A stretch of 64,000 nt of DNA from an uncultured Duncaniella sp. GTDB lineage: Bacteria > Bacteroidota > Bacteroidia > Bacteroidales > Muribaculaceae. Positions within the stretch are counted from its first letter, which is position 1. Each line of letters starts with the position of its first letter. The notes under the pieces were generated by a model. That model was not told the DNA's origin, made no database searches, and saw nothing but the letters and a program-made list of their open reading frames with translations. Position numbers and translations under genes: made by a program. This document shows positions 56,460-64,000 of the stretch, one piece after another. Location of the stretch: NCBI RefSeq assembly GCF_910578445.1, contig NZ_CAJTQC010000005.1, forward strand, positions 1,642-65,641, read 5' to 3'.

Positions 56460-59435
56460 TCACGCGCCGACAAGTCGACGCGCGAGTGCAACCGCTGTAT
56501 TTGCATTGTCACTGTAGCCGTCAGCTCCGATCTCGTCGGCAAAGCTCTGGCTTACCGGGGCTCCGCCCACCATCACCTTCACTTTGTCACGCAGACCGGC
56601 TTCTTCAAGAGCTACGATGACATCTTTCATATAAGTCATTGTCGTGGTGAGAAGTGCGCTCATACACAATATATCAGCTGCGCTCTTACGGACTTCATCG
56701 ACAAATGTCTCGGCAGGGACATCGATGCCGATATTGATGACCTCGAAGCCGCAGCCCTCAAGCATAGAGGCTACAAGATTCTTGCCGATATCATGCAGGT
56801 CGCCTTTGACAGTTCCGATGACCACCTTTCCAAGCGTTGCGGCCGCACCGCCTGCAAGCATCGGCTTCAGCAGCTCAAGGGCAGACTTCATGGCGCGTCC
56901 AGCCATGAGAAGCTGTGGCACGAAAGCTTTGCCGTCCTGAAAACGCTGTCCGACCTCAGCCATCGCACGTATCATCTGACCGTTGATTATATCCTGAGGA
57001 GCGACACCGTTGTCAATCATGACTTTGGTGGCCGCGGCAGCATCGTCAGCCTTGCCTGCGAGTATGGCTTCAAACACACCATCGTTGCTGACAGCCTCCT
57101 GTTCCGGACTCACATTGGCCGGTGGACAGCAGTCGCAGTTCACACCATGCGCAATCACCGGCTCACGGTAACGCGGTTTTTCGTCAATTTTTACCTCTAC
57201 CACATCCGATTTCAGACCCGGGCAGTGAGGTGAAAGCCACAGCCCCTTGACCGGTTCTGTGATGCGCACGAGTGCGGCAATATGCTTGTCGGTAGTTCCG
57301 CAGCAACCTCCTATTATGTTGACCACATGTCCGTCGAGCAAAGGCCACATGGCAGACTGAAGCATCTCGGGCGACAATCCGTAGTTACCGTTGTCATCAG
57401 GCAGTCCGGCATTCGGATAGGCGCTTATCCTGTAGTCGCATTCGCTGCCGAGACGCACAAGCAATGGGATCATCTCACGGATATCCCTCACGCAGTTCAG
57501 ACCGACCGAGAGGACGGGGACATCCTTAAGTCCGGCTATGAACCCGCTGACCGACTGACCAAGCATATTGTATCCGTCGGGAGTCTTGACAGTGAAACTT
57601 AACATCAGCGGCAATGTCTTACCGGCCTTGCGCATGGCTCTGACAGCTGCCTTTATAGCCGCATCGGCATTCTTGACATCAAAAATGGTCTCTATGAGAA
57701 GAACGTCAACCCCACCTTCGATAAGAGCCGAAGCCTGCTCCTCGTATGCTTCAAGAAGTATGTCGTAGCTGAAAGTGGCCCATCCGGGCTGCACGCTTTC
57801 AGAATTCAGCGAGCAGGTCTTGCTTGTCGGACCGATTGAGCCGGCAACGAAACGTGGCTTCCACGGAGTCTTGCGTGTATATTCATCAGCCAGCTCACGC
57901 GCGATGCGGGCGGCTGAGAGATTTATTTCACGGCATATTCCATCGAGCCTGAAATCGGCCATCGAAATACGCTGGGCATTGAACGTGTCGGTGCTTATTA
58001 TATCAGCTCCGGCGTCGAGATACCTGCGGTGAATCTCACGGATTACGTCAGGTCTTGTTATCGACAGCAGGTCATTGTTGCCTCGCAAGGCACATCCGTG
58101 GTCACTGAACCTCTCACCTCTGAAATCATTCTCTGTAAGGCCGTAGGACTGTATCATCGTCCCCATCGCACCGTCAAGCACGAGCACACGTCTTTCCATC
58201 GCCTTGACCAGAGGAGATTCCTCATCTATCGCGAGTGCTGAAGTTCCGTCAGCTTCAAGAGCCTCACTTTCAACTTTATCAATGATACGCTCAACCTCAG
58301 CGTCAGCATCAAACTGACCATCTGACGTAAGCTTCATCACATCCGTATCATCGCGTCTTGCAGCCGGGCGGTAACGGTATTCCTCAACTATCTTCATCGC
58401 CTGCTCGACTTCGGCCTCATTGTGGAAATCCATTTCGAGGTGCACGCCGTTGCCTCCGATGTTGTCAAGAAGCGGTTTCAGCTCGTCGAGAGTCACCCAG
58501 CAGGCCATAATGCTCTTACCGCCGTCAAGGATACGGCGATAGAGGTCATACCATTTCGGTGAGCCGCCCTGAGGCTCACCGACACCGGGAGTCCACTGGA
58601 TTGCGTTGAGTTCCTCGACCTCAAGAAGCGCCGGGAGATGATGGAGCGCACCCACACCGTCGAGATGATAGAGAGTGTAGTCAATCCGCTGACACTGCTG
58701 GCGGATGAACGGCTGCACGAAGCGGCGGTAGTCATCGACACTTATCATGGTCGATATGTCGCTCTGGAGTTTCGACATCCTACCCGGGGCCCACGACGAG
58801 AAGTAGCAGAAAGCCATTTCGTCGCCTTCGCGGATTATGTCGTAGAGTTCGTCGTAGACACGGAAATATATGTCGTTGATCTGCTGCATCTGGCGCTCAA
58901 GCACATCGGGCTGCATCACAGTGTCGAGAAGCACCTTGTCAGTGCCCTTGATGGCGGCAAGCACATCGAGTCCTTCCATAAGGTCAGGCATACCGACATA
59001 ATAGTGGCCCTGAGCCTTAGCCTTGCAAGCTTTGAGAAGCTCCTTGTGGAGAAGCCAGTTGGGATGGTTTTCGTCAAACTTCAGCTCGTCGGTATAATTT
59101 GGGTCGGGATGAATCCAGATTGTATCAGGTCCACCCTCGAACACTCCGCCGAGTATCGCCGCGAGCGAACCCGGGCCAAGCTGAGTGTTGGCCACAGGGA
59201 GGATGTCGGCCTTCAGCGAACTGTGTGCCACATACCAGTCGAGATATTCGGCACGCCACTTCGGGTCAAACCATTTCTGATTGAGGTCTATAGGAGCTGC
59301 CGGTGCAGGAATATCGGCGTGAGGCTTCACACCTTCCTGAAAATGCTCCCACATGTTGAGAACAATTCCTTTGTGATTCCACCAGTCAATGTAGTGCTGT
59401 TTGGTTTCCTCAAGATTTTCTTTCCATGTATTCAT
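56460..59435 (-). CDS. Three-domain corrinoid methyltransferase: URO-D-like + homocysteine methyltransferase + B12-binding
   Basis: A 991-residue fusion in one unbroken frame. Residues 1-~350 are a uroporphyrinogen-decarboxylase-fold methyltransferase of the MtaA/MtbA superfamily (YHLDGVGALHHLPALLEVEELNAIQWTPG is the typical segment; the usual HxC zinc motif reads HLDG). After an acidic linker (~355-412), residues ~413-715 are a MetH-type homocysteine methyltransferase: LVLDGAMGT with Asp421, and zinc ligands Cys648 (LNCV) and Cys711-Cys712 (GGCCGT). Residues ~750-850 form the helical cobalamin cap and ~858-991 the cobalamin-binding domain with His881 in GDLHDIGKN. The folate-binding and AdoMet reactivation modules of MetH are missing. 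It starts 13 nt after the GH31 gene. Function proposed: methyl transfer from an unknown donor to homocysteine. A longer start (22 more codons) overlaps GH31. Confidence 0.88.
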   Translation of the reverse strand: MNTWKENLEETKQHYIDWWNHKGIVLNMWEHFQEGVKPHADIPAPAAPIDLNQKWFDPKWRAEYLDWYVAHSSLKADILPVANTQLGPGSLAAILGGVFEGGPDTIWIHPDPNYTDELKFDENHPNWLLHKELLKACKAKAQGHYYVGMPDLMEGLDVLAAIKGTDKVLLDTVMQPDVLERQMQQINDIYFRVYDELYDIIREGDEMAFCYFSSWAPGRMSKLQSDISTMISVDDYRRFVQPFIRQQCQRIDYTLYHLDGVGALHHLPALLEVEELNAIQWTPGVGEPQGGSPKWYDLYRRILDGGKSIMACWVTLDELKPLLDNIGGNGVHLEMDFHNEAEVEQAMKIVEEYRYRPAARRDDTDVMKLTSDGQFDADAEVERIIDKVESEALEADGTSALAIDEESPLVKAMERRVLVLDGAMGTMIQSYGLTENDFRGERFSDHGCALRGNNDLLSITRPDVIREIHRRYLDAGADIISTDTFNAQRISMADFRLDGICREINLSAARIARELADEYTRKTPWKPRFVAGSIGPTSKTCSLNSESVQPGWATFSYDILLEAYEEQASALIEGGVDVLLIETIFDVKNADAAIKAAVRAMRKAGKTLPLMLSFTVKTPDGYNMLGQSVSGFIAGLKDVPVLSVGLNCVRDIREMIPLLVRLGSECDYRISAYPNAGLPDDNGNYGLSPEMLQSAMWPLLDGHVVNIIGGCCGTTDKHIAALVRITEPVKGLWLSPHCPGLKSDVVEVKIDEKPRYREPVIAHGVNCDCCPPANVSPEQEAVSNDGVFEAILAGKADDAAAATKVMIDNGVAPQDIINGQMIRAMAEVGQRFQDGKAFVPQLLMAGRAMKSALELLKPMLAGGAAATLGKVVIGTVKGDLHDIGKNLVASMLEGCGFEVINIGIDVPAETFVDEVRKSAADILCMSALLTTTMTYMKDVIVALEEAGLRDKVKVMVGGAPVSQSFADEIGADGYSDNANTAVALARRLVGA

Positions 59436-59448
59436 TGATAGGCGGATT

Positions 59449-61710
59449 TTATTCGTTGAAAAGTTTTTCGTTCCAGATTCCCTTGAAATTCTCGTCGACA
59501 TGGATGCTTATGGTCTTCGCCATGTCCATTTGGTCGGTGCAGTCGACGGCTTCGGGATAGAACGGAATATCGCTGCCATACTTCACATAGACTGGCATCT
59601 CATCGAGCGGGACTTCCACATCCTTGAGCCAGCGGCCTCCGTCGATAACCTCACCGCTGAAGAAGTCAACCCACTTGCCTTCGGGCAGATAGATGTCGCG
59701 GCGGTTCTCGGAGTTCATCACTGGAGCGACGAGGAAGCTGTCGCCGAAATAATACTCATCGTCGATGTGACGGCAGGTACGGTCATCGGGATGATGGAAT
59801 ATCAAGGCCTGCACGAGTGTCGAACCGCTGACAGTGGCGCGCTCGCTCTCGGCGTAGATATAAGGAATGAGTCCGTAGCGCAGCTTCCACCACTTTTTCA
59901 CAATCGGGGCTATCGCCGGATAGTGCCACGGCTCGCGCTTGCTTGTGCCGTGATAGCGGATATGCGACGAGAATACGCCAAACTGTGTCCAGCGCACATA
60001 GACATCATCGTCAACCACGGAGTTCATGAAGTTGGGCAGCGAATGGAAGCCCGGAACGTCGTGACTCCAGAAAGCAAAGCCCGACAGACCAAAATGCAAT
60101 CCGCCCTTCAGCGAACCGGCCAGACCGTCCCATGAGCTGCATGAGTCGCCACCCCAGTGGAGAGGATAGCGCTGACATCCGGCCCATGCGGCACGCGCCC
60201 ATACAATACCGTCGCCGGTCACATCCTTCGTAATCTCATAGGCAGCCTTCTGATAGAGGAGCGCATAGAGATTGTTGAGAAGCTCCGGTTTCATACCTTT
60301 ATAGATGGCATCCATGTGGATGTTTTCACCGAAATCGGTCTTAATGCACACCACACCCATGTCAAGAAGCTCCTTGAGCAGACCTTTATACCACTCTGTA
60401 GCGGCGGGATAGGTGAAATCAATCGTTCCGGCATAGTCAAGAGCCGAGAAGTTCGAGCCCTCCGACGCCTGCTGCTTGGTAAGGGGTGCTATATAGTCGT
60501 TTTCGCGTGCCTCGTCAATCTGTTCGGCATCCTTGGCCACGTAGGGTAGCTGCCACAGTGACACACGGAATCCTTTGTCACGTAATCCGCGCAGGAATCC
60601 TTCGGGATCGGGGAAACGCTCAGGATTGAATTTCCACTCGCAGAGCCAGTCGGTGCGGAACCATCCTGTATCGAGATGTATCACATCGCATGGATAATGC
60701 TCATCACGCAGGCGGTCGCATATACCGTCGACCTCATCAGCGCTGAAATATGTCATACGGCTCATCCACACACCGAAACTCCAGAGCGGCGGCATGGTAG
60801 GATAGCCCGTGAGGTCGCGGTAGCCCCTGATAATCTCCTCTATCGAATCGCCGCCGATGACAAAGGCATCGACAAGCGCCTGATCGCTCATGAACTGCAC
60901 CGAGCGTGTCGAATGCCCGGCAAGCGAGAGCTTGCACCAAGAAGTGGTGTGATAGAATGTGCCATACATGCGGCTCGACACATAGAACGGAATGTTCTTA
61001 TAGGTGCGGCGATTGTTGACACCCTGTCCGTCCTGATTCTTGAGGAAGAAGGTCTGGCCACTGAGGTCCATCTTGGCGAATCGCTCGCCTGTGCCGCCGA
61101 AACATTCATCGGGCTTGCATTCAAACGAAAGAGTCGCACGCTCCTTCTCACCGTCGAGCTTGCAATAGGCAAGAGGGAGAGCATCGTAGCGTGGAGGCGA
61201 GAAATGGTCGTAGGCCGCGAGACGAACTTCACGCTTTCCGTCAGGATAGAGGCGGAGGTCAAGAGTCTCCTGCGGATCGGGCAGCAGTGTGCTCCAGCGG
61301 TCGAGGAGCGGCTCGCGCAGATTGATGACCGCGCGGCGGACACCATCGGCTGTCGATATAATCCACTCGCCATCATTAAATTTCGCATCGAGGGGCATTT
61401 TGGCAACACGCTCGCTGAGCATGAGCATCTCGGAATCGTCGGACATCTCGATGTCTCCGAAGCCCATGAACACACGTGTGATCTTAGGGCCGTATTGCCT
61501 TATGATAAGTGTATGGTTCTCGCGCGGGGCTGATTCATCGGCCGCCATATCGTTGGCAAGCTGCTGCTTCTGAAACGGAACGGTTACAAGGACATCGCCG
61601 TCCTTGACATTGACCGCTGTCGGGCTGCAAGCCTTCCATAGCGATTCGTCGCGCTTTAAATCTATGTCAAAATCAAGAAAATCAAATAAATGATAATTCG
61701 TAGGTTTCAT
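59449..61710 (-). CDS. GH31 alpha-xylosidase-like glycoside hydrolase
   Basis: A 753-residue GH31 enzyme in the YicI-like alpha-xylosidase branch, without an evident signal peptide, so likely cytosolic. The nucleophile is Asp459 in CIKTDFGENI (the KTDFGE form is typical of alpha-xylosidases) and the acid/base is Asp522 in WGGDSCSSWDG. Other landmarks are PLWSFGVWMSRMTYF, IHLDTGWF, and FWSHDVPGF. It sits between the beta-helix gene and the methyltransferase fusion on the same strand. Alpha-linked xylose, or 2-O-methyl-xylose, is a candidate substrate; only the family assignment is firm. Confidence 0.92.
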   Translation of the reverse strand: MKPTNYHLFDFLDFDIDLKRDESLWKACSPTAVNVKDGDVLVTVPFQKQQLANDMAADESAPRENHTLIIRQYGPKITRVFMGFGDIEMSDDSEMLMLSERVAKMPLDAKFNDGEWIISTADGVRRAVINLREPLLDRWSTLLPDPQETLDLRLYPDGKREVRLAAYDHFSPPRYDALPLAYCKLDGEKERATLSFECKPDECFGGTGERFAKMDLSGQTFFLKNQDGQGVNNRRTYKNIPFYVSSRMYGTFYHTTSWCKLSLAGHSTRSVQFMSDQALVDAFVIGGDSIEEIIRGYRDLTGYPTMPPLWSFGVWMSRMTYFSADEVDGICDRLRDEHYPCDVIHLDTGWFRTDWLCEWKFNPERFPDPEGFLRGLRDKGFRVSLWQLPYVAKDAEQIDEARENDYIAPLTKQQASEGSNFSALDYAGTIDFTYPAATEWYKGLLKELLDMGVVCIKTDFGENIHMDAIYKGMKPELLNNLYALLYQKAAYEITKDVTGDGIVWARAAWAGCQRYPLHWGGDSCSSWDGLAGSLKGGLHFGLSGFAFWSHDVPGFHSLPNFMNSVVDDDVYVRWTQFGVFSSHIRYHGTSKREPWHYPAIAPIVKKWWKLRYGLIPYIYAESERATVSGSTLVQALIFHHPDDRTCRHIDDEYYFGDSFLVAPVMNSENRRDIYLPEGKWVDFFSGEVIDGGRWLKDVEVPLDEMPVYVKYGSDIPFYPEAVDCTDQMDMAKTISIHVDENFKGIWNEKLFNE

Positions 61711-61776
61711 CTTTGATTATTATCGTTGTTACTTTTCCTAAATATGTATGTCGCAATTGCAGAAATAATCATAATG

Positions 61777-63618
61777 TCAATCCCGCTTTCCGGGCAGGTT
61801 GAGTTTCGGCTCGATGTGAGGGCCGTTGTCACCCACGACGAGTTTCGGTCCGGGACGGTTGTAGCCGAATTCCGGGTCGGGGCAGTGATTGCCGTCGACT
61901 GTATAGCCGTCGGTGGCCTCGTCGAAATATATATAGAACGCACGGTGGTTGGTGGCATAGGGTGCGTCGATGAGATTGTCAATACGGTTGCCACTGATCA
62001 CCGAGCCGGGTTGATTCGAGAGCGTGTAGATACCTCCGGCATCATAGAGCTGTGCGGCAAAATGGTGCACATGGTTGCCGGTGATGCGGTTGTTTGACAT
62101 GCCGCTTTCAAGCGGAGTCCACCCCCACCCCACGCAGATGCCTGAATAATTCAGATGGGAGACTTCGTTGTCGGCTATCGTGACATCCCTCACATAGCCA
62201 GCGCCAATACCGACACATCCCCAGTCCTCATTGGTAGCGTCGCGGACAATGTTGGATTTCACATTGATGTTGCGACATATATCACCGGCCACGGCAGGGA
62301 TATAGGGGACATGGGTCTCGAATCCTCCATCGGGGAAAGCGCCCATCTGCAAGGCTGTGCCACCTATATCCTCAAACAAGCAGCCGGAAACCTCCGAATC
62401 ACTGACTGCGGTCACATAGTCAAGTCCCGTAGCACCGAGATGACGGAATGAACAGTCCTTGAAATCTATATTGCTCGCATGGCTTACTGTGATTGCAGCC
62501 TCCGGGCGCGCTATCCAAGCCTGATTCTCAAGTTCGGCCTTTTCAGGCAGACCGGGTATATGGAGCTTATAGGCATCGAGCAGCCGGAAACCGCCCTGCA
62601 ATGTCACGTGGCCTTCGACCGACGGGCGCAGCCATGCAGCATGCTCGAATCCGACATTCTCAAAACGGATATTGCCGACATTGCGCTCACGGCTTCCTTC
62701 GACAGCGACAATTGTCTCAAGCAGTGGAATTGTCACCTCCGAACTGTTCATGTCGCCATCGGACTCCTCGGGATAGTAGTAGATGCGTCCCGAAGGATAG
62801 TCCTGATACCATTCTCCGGGTGTGTCGAGCAGCTCAAGCGCATTGGCAAAGAAAAATGATGAATTTCCACGTTCGCCTCCAATCACGGGCTGAGGCCACG
62901 GGTGGTCGAATTCCAGACGGCTTTCGGGGTCGTGGAATGAAACAACCGTGTTGCCTTTGCCGTCGGAAACCATATCTTTAACCCTGAGTGTCGCTATGGC
63001 CCAACGCTGATGCACGAACATTTCGAGCTGGCGTGCGGCCGAAAGGTCAATACCGGGAGTGGGGACTGTTATAGTGCGGTCGGAAGTATTGAAATCAACC
63101 ATGCGTTCCATCACTCCGGGCGCGAACTGCGAAGCGCGCTGTGCCTTGCGACCGTTGACATAGAGCTGGCGGGTCTCGACAATGCGGTTGCCAGACAGCG
63201 GAGCTTCAGCCACCCAGATTTTGTCACGCAGATGACCTGCGACACGCGGATCGTCACATCCCTTGGTCCAGCCTTTGACCTCCAGACCTCCGCTAATGAC
63301 CGCCGTCTCTCCTTCAGGCGCACAGATTACGGTGACTGATTCAGGAGTGCCACTGTCCTCGGGACGTAAAAAAAGCGGAGTTCCCTGACGATAGACACCA
63401 CCATCAAGGATTATCCTTATGTCGCCGGCAGCTTCCTTGGCGTTAAGACGTCGCCATTCGCGTGCACGTTTCAACGCTTCGCCTACCGACTTCAACGGTT
63501 CGGCGACCGTCCCGGAAGCAGTATCGTCACCTTTGGATGCCGATACGTAGATATTACCTGCATGTGATACCATCGACGACGCAAGTACTAAAGTTATAAG
63601 TAGATTTAAAAATCTCAT
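61777..63618 (-). CDS. Exported right-handed beta-helix protein, possible GH141-like
   Basis: A 613-residue secreted protein. A signal peptide (to about residue 21, VSHA) is followed by IYVSASKGDDTASGTVAEPLKSVGEALKRARE, the standard N-terminus of parallel beta-helix carbohydrate-active proteins. The body then has repeated beta-helix rungs (NIDFKDCSFRHLGATGLDY, SGCLFEDIGGTALQMG, VTIADNEVSHLNYSGICVGWG, NRITGNHVHHFAAQLYDAGGIYTL). The overall layout resembles GH141 family proteins (alpha-fucosidase or xylanase activities), but I cannot verify catalytic residues. It is the first gene of the GH-methyltransferase-symporter operon, 66 nt ahead of GH31. Confidence 0.75.
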   Translation of the reverse strand: MRFLNLLITLVLASSMVSHAGNIYVSASKGDDTASGTVAEPLKSVGEALKRAREWRRLNAKEAAGDIRIILDGGVYRQGTPLFLRPEDSGTPESVTVICAPEGETAVISGGLEVKGWTKGCDDPRVAGHLRDKIWVAEAPLSGNRIVETRQLYVNGRKAQRASQFAPGVMERMVDFNTSDRTITVPTPGIDLSAARQLEMFVHQRWAIATLRVKDMVSDGKGNTVVSFHDPESRLEFDHPWPQPVIGGERGNSSFFFANALELLDTPGEWYQDYPSGRIYYYPEESDGDMNSSEVTIPLLETIVAVEGSRERNVGNIRFENVGFEHAAWLRPSVEGHVTLQGGFRLLDAYKLHIPGLPEKAELENQAWIARPEAAITVSHASNIDFKDCSFRHLGATGLDYVTAVSDSEVSGCLFEDIGGTALQMGAFPDGGFETHVPYIPAVAGDICRNINVKSNIVRDATNEDWGCVGIGAGYVRDVTIADNEVSHLNYSGICVGWGWTPLESGMSNNRITGNHVHHFAAQLYDAGGIYTLSNQPGSVISGNRIDNLIDAPYATNHRAFYIYFDEATDGYTVDGNHCPDPEFGYNRPGPKLVVGDNGPHIEPKLNLPGKRD

Positions 63619-63662
63619 GGTATTTTGTTTAGCCCTAAACTATATTCTTACATAATGTATGA

Positions 63663-63670
63663 CAAAAGTA
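63663..63670 (-). promoter_or_regulatory. Putative -7 box for the beta-helix operon
   Basis: On the minus strand TACTTTTG matches TAnnTTTG, 45 nt before the beta-helix ATG. The -33 region is only AT-rich. Confidence 0.45.
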
Positions 63671-63723
63671 CAAATTCTCAATGAATTTGAAAAATATTTA
63701 TAGAGAATTCAGCTGAAAAGAAG

Positions 63724-63731
63724 TATATTTG
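63724..63731 (+). promoter_or_regulatory. Putative -7 box for the divergent methyltransferase gene
   Basis: TATATTTG matches TAnnTTTG and lies 47 nt before the ATG. It is back-to-back with the beta-helix promoter inside a 160-nt divergent spacer, so one regulator could control both. Confidence 0.5.
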
Positions 63732-63777
63732 CAACCGGAAATCAAAAACATGTGACTACAACATATTGTAACAAACC

Positions 63778-64000
63778 ATGAAAATTAATATGACCCGCTG
63801 GATGCAGGACATTATCGAGCGTAAAGATGTGGCTGCGATACCTGTCATGACTCATCCGGGAATTGAAATAATAGGTGAAACCGTCCTCCGGGCCGTGAGC
63901 GACGGAAATGTACACCACAAAGCGATAGAGGCGCTGGCTAAGAAATATCCCACGGCAGCCGCTACCGTCATAATGGATCTTACGGTCGAGGCCGAGGCTT
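63778..64000 (+). CDS. MtaA/CmuA-type (URO-D fold) methyltransferase, cut by window end
   Basis: Only the first 74 codons are inside the window, still open at the right edge. The product begins MKINMTRWMQDIIERKDVAAIP, then VMTHPGIEIIGETVLRAVSDG, and ends in the window with YPTAAATVIMDLTVEAEA. This is the characteristic N-terminus of URO-D-fold corrinoid methyltransferases of the MtaA/MtbA/CmuA group. It is transcribed divergently from the operon that encodes the methyltransferase fusion. It may catalyse the other half-reaction of methyl transfer or act on the same substrate; this is inference from context. Confidence 0.8.
   Translation, partial: MKINMTRWMQDIIERKDVAAIPVMTHPGIEIIGETVLRAVSDGNVHHKAIEALAKKYPTAAATVIMDLTVEAEA

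Noticed and set aside
59401..59449. A cobalamin riboswitch before the corrinoid methyltransferase gene
   Set aside because: Only 13 nt separate it from GH31, leaving no room; nothing similar was seen before the beta-helix gene either.
58638..61533. Long plus-strand open frames (244 to 285 codons) across the methyltransferase fusion and GH31
   Set aside because: Antisense shadows of GC-rich coding sequence; products show no domains or signal peptides.

Overview
The window looks like a chromosomal segment of a gut Bacteroidales, most likely Muribaculaceae (S24-7). Support: four SusC/SusD outer-membrane pairs, Bacteroidota promoters of the TTTG-N19/20-TAnnTTTG type, type 9 secretion C-terminal tails, TlpA-thioredoxins beside SusC/D, and roughly 50% GC in genes with AT-rich spacers. 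The family assignment is from protein style only. I found no rRNA, tRNA, CRISPR array, intact insertion sequence or phage gene.

Layout. 0.3-5.1 kb: SusC/SusD pair 1. 5.3-8.4 kb (minus): AlbA_2 protein, luxS, MTA/SAH nucleosidase, tatC, tatA. 8.7-12.7 kb (plus): fabD, a DUF2156 protein, metX and a DMT exporter, with a 118-nt palindromic element before metX. 12.9-18.7 kb (minus): SusC/SusD pair 2 plus a surface lipoprotein. 18.9-25.6 kb (minus): a complete tryptophan operon, trpB-E-G-D-C-F-A, preceded by a 27-codon leader with tandem Trp codons and mutually exclusive hairpins, i.e. a ribosome-mediated attenuator. 26.2-31.1 kb: SusC/SusD pair 3. 31.2-36.5 kb: tadA, a sirtuin without zinc ligands, topA, an RluA-type pseudouridine synthase and a DUF1573 protein. 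36.6-50.6 kb: two secreted proteins (one a C10 cysteine protease) with type 9-like tails, SusC/SusD pair 4, a TlpA-like protein, a pectin methylesterase and a second TlpA-like protein. 50.7-63.6 kb (minus): a CNNM/HlyC protein, two sodium/solute symporters, a DHDPS-family aldolase, a three-domain corrinoid methyltransferase, a GH31 alpha-xylosidase-like enzyme and a beta-helix protein. A divergent uroporphyrinogen-decarboxylase-like methyltransferase runs off the right edge.

How genes may work together. The 54.8-64 kb cluster is the most unusual. One polypeptide joins a URO-D-type methyltransferase domain, a homocysteine methyltransferase domain and a corrinoid-binding domain, but lacks the folate and reactivation modules of MetH. 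It is translated just after two carbohydrate-active proteins and before a transporter. My inference is that methyl groups from a methylated carbon source, possibly an O-methylated sugar, pass through bound cobalamin to homocysteine.

Three susC genes share an almost identical block of about 330 nt covering the sequence just before the ATG, the signal peptide and the N-terminal domain. The middle copy is inverted, a pattern expected from gene conversion or recombinational exchange. Many transcription units end in long perfect hairpins (16-29 bp).
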